A DNA stretch of 23,167 bases from Mesotaenium endlicherianum (Eukaryota; Streptophyta; Zygnematophyceae; Zygnematales; Mesotaeniaceae). The notes beneath the pieces were generated by a model. It worked only from the letters and a program-made list of their open reading frames with translations. It made no database searches and was not told the DNA's origin. Made by a program: the position numbers and the translations under genes. The stretch lies in assembly GCA_009602735.1 (NCBI GenBank), contig WELA01009042.1, positions 38,058-61,224 on the forward strand, given 5' to 3'. Of the stretch, positions 1-9,034 are shown piece after piece (position 1 is the stretch's first letter; each line of letters starts with the position of its first letter).

Positions 1-573
1 GGGGGGGGGTTCCTTCCTGACATGAAGAGCTCGACCGAGCTAGGGGGCTGCGTGGCCGGCTGACTCTCTCACTCTTCCGGGAATCAGAGAGGGAGAAGGA
101 GCAAGAGGAGCAAGAGCAGCCCTCGAATACGCCGCATCCAGACATCTCAGGCTTGCAAGGCCAGCGCCACATGCAGCAGCTTCGGCCACATGGCTGGAGC
201 CCACCGTCACAGCGGTCACAAATCCAGCTCCCCCCTATCCTGACCCTCCGTCCCTCCCCCTCGTGAGTGGTCTGCATTCTGATTGTACAGGCATGCTGCC
301 TGCGGCTCCTAAAGAAAGCCTGCCCACCTATCAGCTGGTACCATGTGCCATCATGAGGGCAAGGGAGTTAGTCGTCAAGGAGCTATCAGCGGGGAAGGAC
401 AGGGGGTGAGGGCGGGGGGGGTCTAAAAAAGAGAGAAGGAGAAGTGACGACGAGGACAGATGGGAGGAGGTAAAGAGGAGCGGGGAGGGGGAGGGGGAGC
501 GGGGGGCTGCAGGGACGGAAGCGGGGAGGGGATAGGTCCAGAGGAGTAAGAGAGGGGGAAAGGGGGGGGGTAC
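1..573 (-). other. Intron of the transporter gene, running off the left edge
   Basis: The donor (GTACC on the minus strand) follows exon base 574. The rest of the stretch is purine-rich on the plus strand between about 410 and 570, then mixed. I looked on the minus strand for the conserved C-terminal transporter exon (a FRNPI-type motif) and found none, so the stretch is read as intron. Confidence 0.6.
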
Positions 574-3500
574 CTTGAAGTTGCCAACGACGCAGAAGGT
601 GACGGCGCTGGTGACCTTGATGACGGCGTAGAGCGAGAAGTTGAGCCCAAAGGCCAGCATGCCCGACAGCACGATGGCCGCCAGCGGCACCGCCAGGCTG
701 GGCGTGGTCTGCAGCCACGTGGCGACGCCGCGGCCCTCAAACAGGAGGGCAGGGATCACGAGCAGCTGCAGCGAGTACGGCACCATGTGGTACACCTGTC
801 GCGAGGGGAAAGGGACAAGACGGGGTCCGGAGGGNGGGAGAGAAGAGGCCATCTACATACCATAGTGGGGCACACAAGCAATTAGTAATCAAGTATATTA
901 AGGCTCGAGGAGCAGAGGGGGGGGGAGGAGGACGGGGAAAAGGCAGGGAGGGGATACGAAGCAGGGCGAAGGACGACCCCAGGGAAGGGGGGTGGCCGGG
1001 CGGGCGGGAAGAGGGAGGGGGGCGGAAAGAGGGGCATGGGGAGCGTACGGTGTTGATGGAGTCAAACTTGTACTTGCCGCTGAGCAGCAGGTCAGCCAGG
1101 ATGACGCCCGTGGACGTGATGAAGCAGGAGGCGAGCGCGGCCGTGAAGCCCACCCACTGGAAGCTGAGCTCCGTGATGGACGACAGAATCATGCCGCCCA
1201 CCACGGGCAGCAGCGACAGGTAGATGAGCGTGTGGAACTTCTTGCGCCACACCAGCGACGACAGCAGCACTGCACGCACGCACGCATGCACCCCCACCCC
1301 CCCCAAGCACGCATGCACGCAAGCACGTTAGCACACACTTCAGCGCGCGCTCGCGCATGCATGCTAGCGCGCGCACGCACACTAGAAGACGCATGCATGC
1401 TGGCACGCGCACGCATCTCAGAGCGCGAGTGGTGCACACAACATGCACACGTGGGAAAGGGTTCCCTCTCCTCGGCCACCCTTTCTCCAGCCGTCACTCG
1501 TGAAAGCCGGCCCAGCTCCCCCCCTCCTTACACCTCAACACCTGGCGCGCTGAGCACCAGCTGGCATTCATCCCCGCGTGGAGCGTTGGAAGACGCAGCC
1601 CTCGCCTCAGCCTCAATCCCGTGCATGACCGCCACTACCCCCAGCCTGGGGGACACTGCATGAGCAGGACTGCTACCGGTCCGTCCCCAGAGCGCAGCGG
1701 GGTGATTCCTGGCCCTTGCCGCCGCCATTCTGCTTGCCTCCTGGTCCTGGGCCGGTCAAGGCAGCCAGCTGCTGACTGAAGGAGAGGCCTCATGGAAGGG
1801 GGGGCTTGCTGCTACTTCTCAAGCGTGAGGGAAATCAGATTGCCCCGCGCCTCCAGCTCTGCTTCTGGCGCTTCCTTCCTCCGTTTCAAGCAGGCACTCA
1901 GGCGCAAAATGCATGCCTGTAAGTGCGTGCGTGCCCGGGGGGTACATATCCACTGGTGCAATATTTCGCAGCAGGCAGGCCCCCACAAGCTCAAAAGTGG
2001 AAGAAGGGTTGGAGAAAGGGCATCTCATCATGAACACCATCATTGCATGCAGCAAGAAGACAGACGTAGCAGAGGGAGGAAACAGGGCGGGGGCAATGGG
2101 GTTCAGGGCAGGCGGTGGGCTTCAGTAATAGGAGGGGATGGTGGTGGTGGGAGGTGTGGGGTGGGGGCCAGGGGGGGCGGGGAGGGAAGAGACGGGGGTT
2201 TCCTTGCGTGCATGAGCGTGACCCTGAGACAAAGCAGTTACCGGTGCAGGCGGGCGTGAGCGCCTTGATGGTCTGCACAAATGACACGGGGATATAGCGC
2301 AGGCTGACGTTGCCCAGCACAATGTTGACGCACGACACGGCCGCCAGCGGGAATACGCGCGACAGCCGGTCCTCCGCCTTCACCTCCAGCAGCGGGCTCA
2401 GGTGGAACACCTGCGCCCCCCATCCTCCCAACACGCACGCACACACGCACACATACGCGTGCGCACACCCGCACACACAGATGCACACACGCACACACAG
2501 ACGCACACACGCATACGCACATAGACACAGACAGATGAGGGTCAGGGCAACGTCGTCAGCTCCGTGTTTGAGTGGACTCCGGCAGACGGGAGAGCAAGCA
2601 TCTGTGGGCAGGATGAAAAAAAGCACCCACAATTTTACATCTGCCAATCACACTCACAACAGTCACACTTACAGCTACATGGTATTTTATTCTCTCCCCC
2701 CCGCCCTATGGCCCCCTCCTCTCTCCCTCCCTCCCGTACCCTCCCCCCTCTAGCGTTCCCCTAGACAGCCCCCCCGATCCCTCCCATATTCGGAAGTACA
2801 CGAACAAAAAGTGAGTGCAGGGTCAGCAAGTACGATAGGCTCAACTCCCCAGAGAGGAGAAAGCGATGGGAGAGGAGGCGCGGGGGACCCAGAGAGCGTG
2901 GGGCTTGGGGCGCGTGTGCTGACAATGAAAGGCCAAAGGGGACACAGTCAGCAGGCCCCAGGAGATGCTCGTGTGAGGAGGAATTAATCAAGCTACATGA
3001 GCCGGCAAGAACACTCTACCTCCTCCTCCTCCCAACAACCCCCCCCCCCCCAGTATGTCACCCACGTTAGGGAGCAAGCAGGACATAGCTGGCGGCGTGG
3101 GATGTGCCAACTTGGCTCTGGCGGCTTCGTGTTGGGCTAAGATGATTTGATATGCTCCTTGTGCTTTTCTCTCTATAGTCCCCCCCCCCCTCCCTCGCCC
3201 CCCCCTTCTTACTCCACACGCACTCTCAAGAACTTGGCGGAAGTGCTCTACGTGAATTTGCTGATACGTGAATTTGCTGATGTGCAATGCCCAGCGTCAC
3301 AAGAGCTTGTCTTTCCAGCAGTCCAAAAGACTGCCAAAAAATACAGCCGCCAACCAACGGCCACCNGTGCAGGCGGGCGTGAGCGCCTTGATGGTCTGCA
3401 CAAATGACACGGGGATATAGCGCAGGCTGACGTTGCCCAGCACAATGTTGACGCACGACACGGCCGCCAGCGGGAATACGCGCGACAGCCGGTCCTCCGC

Positions 3501-6500
3501 CTTCACCTCCAGCAGCGGGCTCAGGTGGAACACCTGCGCCCCCCATCCTCCCAACACGCACGCACACACGCACACATACGCGTGCGCACACCCGCACACA
3601 CAGATGCACACACGCACACACAGACGCACACACGCATACGCACATAGACACAGACAGATGAGGGTCAGGGCAACGTCGTCAGCTCCGTGTTTGAGTGGAC
3701 TCCGGCAGACGGGAGAGCAAGCATCTGTGGGCAGGATGAAAAAAAGCACCCACAATTTTACATCTGCCAATCACACTCACAACAGTCACACTTACAGCTA
3801 CATGGTATTTTATTCTCTCCCCCCCGCCCTATGGCCCCCTCCTCTCTCCCTCCCTCCCGTACCCTCCCCCCTCTAGCGTTCCCCTAGACAGCCCCCCCGA
3901 TCCCTCCCATATTCGGAAGTACACGAACAAAAAGTGAGTGCAGGGTCAGCAAGTACGATAGGCTCAACTCCCCAGAGAGGAGAAAGCGATGGGAGAGGAG
4001 GCGCGGGGGACCCAGAGAGCGTGGGGCTTGGGGCGCGTGTGCTGACAATGAAAGGCCAAAGGGGACACAGTCAGCAGGCCCCAGGAGATGCTCGTGTGAG
4101 GAGGAATTAATCAAGCTACATGAGCCGGCAAGAACACTCTACCTCCTCCTCCTCCCAACAACCCCCCCCCCCCCAGTATGTCACCCACGTTAGGGAGCAA
4201 GCAGGACATAGCTGGCGGCGTGGGATGTGCCAACTTGGCTCTGGCGGCTTCGTGTTGGGCTAAGATGATTTGATATGCTCCTTGTGCTTTTCTCTCTATA
4301 GTCCCCCCCCCCCTCCCTCGCCCCCCCCTTCTTACTCCACACGCACTCTCAAGAACTTGGCGGAAGTGCTCTACGTGAATTTGCTGATACGTGAATTTGC
4401 TGATGTGCAATGCCCAGCGTCACAAGAGCTTGTCTTTCCAGCAGTCCAAAAGACTGCCAAAAAATACAGCCGCCAACCAACGGCCACCTGTGCCATCAAA
4501 AGGGGACAGAGTGACTGACCCATTGCTGCCGCAGCCTCCCCCCCCCCCCCTCTCTTTCTCCCTTCCTCCCTCGGGTCCTCGAGGCTGGCCCAAGCCACCA
4601 GAGGCTGAGAAGGCAGTCTGGCCCACGTAAAAGACATGCATGCGCCAAATGGCAGGGCCCAAGGAGCCTAGCTCACACACGCCAGCTCCCCGCCCGTATG
4701 AGAAACATCCACAGTTCGCAGCCGCAGCAGCAGCAGCAGCACAGGCAGCAGCAGAGACAGCAGCAGCAGCTGCCCCTCGTTTGCAAGTGCTTGCTTGCCC
4801 TGATCGATACCAGCTCTTTGGCCAATGAGAAAGCAGCCACTGAGGCAGCAGAGGCAAGTTGTAGCAGCAGCCACAGGAGAGGCAAGTTGTAGCAGCAGCC
4901 GCAGCAGAGGAGGCACGAGAGAGGAGGACGAAAGAGAAGCTGCTGGCTGACCTTGATGCAGAGGAAGGAGCCCAGCCACGAGACGAGGAAGTGCACCGTT
5001 GTCAGCGTCATTGGGAACATGAACAGAAACTCCTGCACGCATGCACGCTCGCGCACACGGAGGACAGGTGTTGCAGGGTTGAGGGGGCTGGGCACAACCG
5101 CACCACCTGGCAGGGAGATAGATGCACTGCCTCCTCCTCCTGCTCCGTTTCCTCCTCCTGCTCAGATGACCCCTCTCTGGCTGCCCGCAGCGGCGCAGCT
5201 GGATGCTGGAACCTGCACGCAGAGAGCTATTTCTGGCCCCCTCTTTTATTGCAATTTTGCACATCTCCTCTCTATCCCCTCGTTGAGATTGCAAATCACC
5301 AAGTTGATAAACACAGCTATGGCTGCTCTCTCCCCAAAGCCCAGTAACCACAGCAGCTGCCGCTGCAAGTGAGCAAGAAGAAGGCGGCCCTCCGTTTAAA
5401 GGCGGCACGAAGGCAGACCTGGCCCCCTACCACGGTACATCCACGTTGTGCTCTCCCTGTGCTGACATTGCATGCACTATATTGGATAGTCTCCGCCCCC
5501 CCCCCCCTCCCTCCCCTCTCCCTTCCCCTCTGCGAAAGTGCTTTCCTGATCCGCCCCGGGAGGGGGGGGGCAGTCCACAGCCCTGTTGAAGCGCTCGCCA
5601 CCTCACCGCCTCTTTCCCGTAATGCTGGTCCATGGGCCCACCCTCCTTGCCAGCCCTCAATGAGCCCAAGCTTACCTCAGAAATTAGGTCCCCTCAGCAA
5701 GCGCCTGGGGGGGGTCCCCAACAATGCAGATCGGCTGTCCGCTGCACCTTGCTCATCCACTATGACTGCTCCCCGCAACATTCTCACAGCGCCACTTGTC
5801 GCCCTGTCCTCCCCCTCTTCCCGTCCTTCGGACAACGAGCCCTGGCCCGGGGCACAACCCAACACACCTGCAAGGGTGGGACAGCATAGGCTGCTCTCAA
5901 CATCCTCAGCAGCGGATCAAGCTTCTGCCCCCCCCCCCACCCCCCTTCCCTNTAAGTATTTGCCATTCTCCTCCCCTGCCCTCCCCCCTTCCAACATGCT
6001 GAAAGCAGTGGGGGATCTGCTGCTGCAGCTGCTGAGCAGACATCGTGAGAGCAGCAGCAGCAGCAGCTGCTCCCTTCTGTGAACGCAACGGAGGGGCCCT
6101 CATCGAATGCCTGGCGCTCATTATTTGCACATCAAGCAAGAGCTTCAGGCCTCGCGTGAGATGCAGAGGGAGCATGGGTGCACATGCATGCAAGCAGGCA
6201 GGCAGGCAGCAAACCAAGGGGGGCAGAGGGAGAGAGAGAGGGGTGGAAGGGGGTCAGCAGAGGTGTAGGGGAGAGTGGGCAGGGAGGAGGGAGGCGCACG
6301 TCTGGGCTTGCCGCTATAGAGGTTATACTACACACAAAAGTACACATGTTGTACATGTACATGCATGATAAGGAGACTGGTTCAATCTAAGAAGGAGGGT
6401 GGGGGAGAAGAAGACACGGGAGCTAAAGCTGGAGCTGGAGCCACAGAGGAGCAAGAGGAGCAGGAGCAGGAGGAGGAGGAGATAGAGAGACAGGAGAGGG

Positions 6501-7482
6501 AGGGGGAGGAGCAAGGAGCTCCAGCCATAGCGGGAGGGGGAGGGGGAGTAGGGGGAGGAAGAAGAGGAGGAGCAGGACGAACGGGAGGAGCAGGGGGAGG
6601 AGGAGAAGGAGCAGGAGGAGGAGCAGGAGGAGGAGCAGGCGGAGCAGGAGAAAGAGGACGACGACGACGACGACGACGGAAGCCCCTCGGACCTGCACCC
6701 ACCTGGAAGATCCACTTGTTGCCAATGACAACGACGATGTTGAAGAACCACCACTGCAGCACCGCCACAACCACCAGCACCGTGGGGCCCACCAGGTCCC
6801 AGTAGCCCCCCGAGTAGTGCGACAGGGTCCTATTCAGAAGGTCCCCGAAGGCGCGCGAGTCGCCGCTCCGCACGGGCGTGCTGGAGTCCTGGTCCGAGAT
6901 GTCGAGGCGCGTGCCCTTGCTCCCCACTCGCAGCACAGGCCGGGTGCCCGAGCCCCCCCCCCCCTCCACGTCCTCCAGCAGGGGGTCCTGCAGGACAAGT
7001 GGGAGCAGCAGCAGGAGCAGGAGCAGGAGTGATGAGGTTTGTGCAGGAGACGCAGGAGCAGCAGGAGGAGGAGGAAAAGCAGCAGGAGCAGGAGCAGGAG
7101 CAGGAGTAAAAGCAGATGTCGGCCGGCGGAAGAATGGCGTGGTTCACGGTCGACCACTGCTCCTGCATTTTACCACAGGTTGAATATTGTTTCCACAGGG
7201 CCTGATAGATTCTTTCACTAGCCACAGCATGCTGGCAATTAAGCAAGCGGATTCAAAAGTGGCTCTACAGATGGGATGCACTTAAGTACTATATCTTTTT
7301 GTGTGAGGCTGGCGTAAGTAGTGGACGAATGAAGAGGTCTTCTCTGACGTTGCATGTTCGTGTAACTCAAAAAGCTTCGATCGTCACCCACGGGGTCAGA
7401 GCCCGTTTACCAGTTCCAGGATTTAAAACTCCGTAAAATGCCAAGTACTTACAGTATCTGCCGCGTCATTTGGTGAAGCCAT
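1..7482 (-). CDS. Nucleotide-sugar transporter, TPT/DMT family (GALT/GONST5-like), 3' end missing
   Basis: Spliced minus-strand gene. Coding exons in 5'-3' order are 7482-7453, 6987-6703, 5032-4952, 2410-2242 (copied at 3533-3367), 1269-1049 and 795-574. All junctions are GT-AG and the phases (0, 0, 0, 1, 0) join into 336 continuous residues. The family consists of ~10-helix membrane antiporters that exchange nucleotide sugars for UMP/GMP, usually in the Golgi. Visible hallmarks are GNKWIFQ at the end of the first helix (about residues 99-105), FPMTLTTVHFL (111-121), NIVLGNVSLRYIPVSFVQTIKALTPA (about 161-186, helix-rich core), LVWRKKF, TELSF, KYKFDSIN and, in the last exon, FGLNFSLY and VTFCVVGNFK. 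Residues 1-60 are a polar, probably cytosolic leader. Plant relatives continue with a VAVAV...FRNPIS segment of roughly 40-60 residues, which is absent here and must lie left of position 1. The first exon is only 30 nt (MASPNDAADT), chosen for its GTAAGT donor and matching phase. The family call is strong; the exact substrate is inferred only. Confidence 0.87.
1271..1440. repeat. Alternating purine-pyrimidine tract (ACGC/GCGC/TGCA)
   Basis: Imperfect CACGCACGCACGCATGCA repeats with GCGCGCGC blocks near 1340-1380. On the gene strand this is a TGCG/TGTG-rich tract ending directly in the CAG acceptor of the exon that begins at 1269. It has strong potential to form Z-DNA. Confidence 0.85.
2430..2530. 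repeat. CA/CG-rich microsatellite (copy at 3553-3653)
   Basis: Runs of ACGCACAC, ACACATACGCGTGCG and ACACACAGACGC units. They lie in the transporter intron about 20 bp upstream (in gene orientation) of the acceptor of exon 2410-2242. The second copy belongs to the large direct repeat. Confidence 0.85.
3249..3280. repeat. Two exact 16-bp tandem units (also 4372-4403)
   Basis: The unit tacgtgaatttgctga occurs twice head to tail inside a transporter intron. It is duplicated again because it lies within the 1.12 kb repeat. Confidence 0.85.
3366..3366. other. Single N at the repeat junction
   Basis: The left flank of copy 1 reads acc-G-gtgc (2240-2247) and the right flank of copy 2 reads acc-T-gtgc (4486-4493). 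The junction reads acc-N-gtgc. The unknown base therefore sits exactly where the two outer flanks disagree, inside an otherwise perfect short overlap. Two other isolated Ns occur at 835 and 5952, both in transporter introns. Confidence 0.9.
3367..4488. repeat. Direct repeat copy 2 (1122 bp), separated from copy 1 by one N
   Basis: Second copy of 2244-3365, beginning immediately after the N at 3366. Its version of the exon (3533-3367) stops at the N and lacks the native splice donor. The right end passes into unique sequence at 4489. An exact repeat whose inner boundary is an N is the usual look of two overlapping contigs placed end to end. Confidence 0.97.
4721..4772. repeat. CAG/GCA trinucleotide repeat in intron
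   Basis: Interrupted CAG runs within the transporter intron between exons 5032-4952 and 3533-3367. The run would encode poly-Ala, poly-Gln or poly-Ser in different frames, but no family match or splice pattern supports coding. Confidence 0.8.
4851..4906. repeat. 28-bp tandem duplication (two units)
   Basis: Units 4851-4878 and 4879-4906 both begin gaggcaagttgtagcagcag and differ at two positions near the end. They lie 45 bp from the splice donor of the 81-nt transporter exon. Confidence 0.85.
6391..6656. repeat. GGA/GCA purine-rich tract
   Basis: About 265 bp almost entirely of A and G on the plus strand, built from GGAGGA, GAGCAGGAG and GGGGGAG units with scattered C and T. The transporter pre-mRNA carries the pyrimidine complement just inside the 5' end of this intron. 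It could form triplex (H-DNA). Confidence 0.85.
6657..6678. repeat. (GAC)7 microsatellite
   Basis: Seven uninterrupted GAC units directly abut the purine tract, about 25 bp from the splice donor of the exon ending at 6703. The repeat is intronic on the gene strand (GTC repeats). Confidence 0.85.
7003..7108. repeat. GCAGGA hexanucleotide repeat in transporter intron 1
   Basis: Imperfect AGCAGGAGCAGG units in two blocks (about 7003-7032 and 7053-7108) between the first two coding exons, close to the CTGCAG acceptor at 6988-6993. Confidence 0.8.
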
Positions 7483-9034
7483 CAAAGTCAAATGCCCAAA
7501 AGACAATCTGCACCACCAAACACACAAGGACTCAGGCGGTGGCTATAAATGCAAAACCTTGCGAAGAAAAGCAGCGCATCAAAGAATCCTCATAGCCAAG
7601 ACTTCAAATGTGGACTCTGAAAAGTGTTAATTATCTTTCCAAGAACTCACACCTTTTTCCTCGGCCCTCCTCGAAACTTTCTCTGCAAGAAGAAAGCTTC
7701 AGACAACTGCGTTCCACGCAGTAGGTGGATAACGAGTACGGTTGTTGTGAGCAACGAATTAGCGGCTGATGGTGCAATACATGTGCTAGCTGTGGAATCA
7801 ACTGCGGTCGAGCACGCAGGTACAATAGAATTCGCATATACGAGTAGCTCAGGTGAACATTCGGTAACGTGTTCTCTCGCAGCGTCACCCTTCCGCCGAT
7901 ATTGACCGTTGTGAAAGACGAAGTGCTTTTGAAACAATGATGTGTTTGTAATCTGTTCCCATCAATGCTAAGTGAAATTAGTCCAGAGCGGGAGACGTAC
8001 GAGAGGGACTATTGATCTGTTAGCAGGTCGCTAGTGCAAGACAGGACACAGAAATGCACCCGATGGACCCTCCCCGTTGTACTCGACTTTTGATGGTGAC
8101 CTTCTCAAATCAAGAAGAATGTTACTGCATTTCTAGCGGGGGCCCGGAAGAGGCAGACTGGAGTCAGGATTCCGAAATTGCGTCCGGACTTCGGAGTCCG
8201 GTGTTGGCTGGTCTGAAGTTTGAACCGGTCCATTATAGCTAGATATAGCTGCCAACCCGTGATTATCCGGCTGTTGGGAGCGTCCTTGAATGTACGCCAA
8301 TTTCAACACGCCTTTTCCGCCAGTTTTCGTAAGCTGTCAGCACTTCGTGCTTGCTCGTGCTAAAGTTCGATCAGGTGCATATTCGTGCCAAAGAAGCTTA
8401 AAGAGCGCATCTGACGCAAAATTGATACCCCATCTGTTCTACAAGTCACAGATCATAATTTGTCGGTTGGGTGGTCAAAGGCTCTCAAAAATGTCAAAGC
8501 ATTCCTTACTGTTTCCTGTATACAGCATCCTACAGTGCCCGACACGTTTAATTTCTCCATGGGTCACCTTCGCATCATTCAAGGTCCCCATTTACCAGTG
8601 AACATGTTGGATTCAAGGTTGACGGCCTGACCTCATATATTGTCGGAGTTCGATCTTCGTCACTCAATTCATTTTCTTTTCTGTGTTTGCAAGACCTTGA
8701 CTTTCTTATAATTTGTTTTATGCCTAGAGGAGAGAGTCAAAAATGTTGCAGACCATGCGGATTCCACACAAGAAGTACACAATATTCTAATATTGGTAAC
8801 ATGAAACATCGAAGCTTGTTTGGCGAAATTTTTTCCTTGGCACGTCCGAAGCATGTACAGGTTAGAAGAATGAATGCTGCCATTGTTGTCGGAACTTTCT
8901 GAGAGGAGTTTACGAAATGGTAATCTGCAAGTCTTATCTGCACAGTGAGACAATGAGAAAGTACGTTATTAAAAGTACAGCTTTTTGAATGTGTTAAGTG
9001 TGTTGAGGGTGTGAGGTGCATCTGGTAAGTGACG
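7483..9034. promoter_or_regulatory. Divergent intergenic region between the transporter and AlkB-like genes
   Basis: About 1.55 kb separates the two start codons. It is clearly more AT-rich than the gene bodies and free of the repeats that fill the introns. Short open frames occur (for example 7624-7905 plus and 7647-7937 minus) but show no recognisable domain. By position it should contain both promoters and 5' UTRs. No convincing TATA box is placed correctly for either gene. A strong hairpin lies at 8184-8201. Confidence 0.5.
8184..8201. other. Perfect 7-bp hairpin with TCGG loop
   Basis: CCGGACT-TCGG-AGTCCGG forms a perfect 7-bp stem. An overlapping alternative pairs TCCGAA (8171-8176) with TTCGGA (8190-8195). 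It sits mid-way in the divergent intergenic region. A function as operator, RNA structure or transposon relic cannot be decided. Confidence 0.6.

Larger units (their letters stand above)
2244..3365. repeat. Direct repeat copy 1 (1122 bp)
   Basis: Identical by eye to 3367-4488 at a constant offset of 1123. It contains the transporter exon 2410-2242 (less its last two bases at the donor) and ~0.95 kb of upstream intron. Homopolymer runs, such as the C runs near 3041 and 3181, match in length between copies. Only this copy keeps the proper GTAACT donor next to the exon. Confidence 0.97.
5033..6702 (-). other. Long intron of the transporter gene
   Basis: A 1.67 kb intron between the exon ending KWIFQ and the exon starting EFLFMF. 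The donor is GTGGGT, and the acceptor CAG sits behind a GCGTGCATGCGTG tract. It holds an N at 5952, C-rich runs near 5494-5510 and the purine tract at 6391-6656. Several open frames run through it on both strands. None shows a recognisable motif or a plausible splice pattern, so no nested gene is called. Confidence 0.65.

Noticed and set aside
1..573. Possible last transporter exon
   Set aside because: Minus-strand reading shows no FRNPI-type motif or acceptor with a continuing frame.
992..1663. 223-codon plus-strand frame
   Set aside because: It is antisense to a well-supported transporter exon and is built from His/Ala/Arg-rich CACGCA repeats.
3367..3533. Second copy of the transporter exon as an extra coding exon
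   Set aside because: It lacks its native donor, ends at an N, and would insert the same membrane segments twice. An assembly duplicate is more likely.
7544..7550. TATAAAT on the plus strand
   Set aside because: It is on the wrong strand for the transporter and 1.5 kb from the AlkB-like start, with no convincing gene directly downstream.
7624..7937. Short frames on both strands in the divergent intergenic region
   Set aside because: No family match, no splice context and conflicting strands. Length is within chance expectation.
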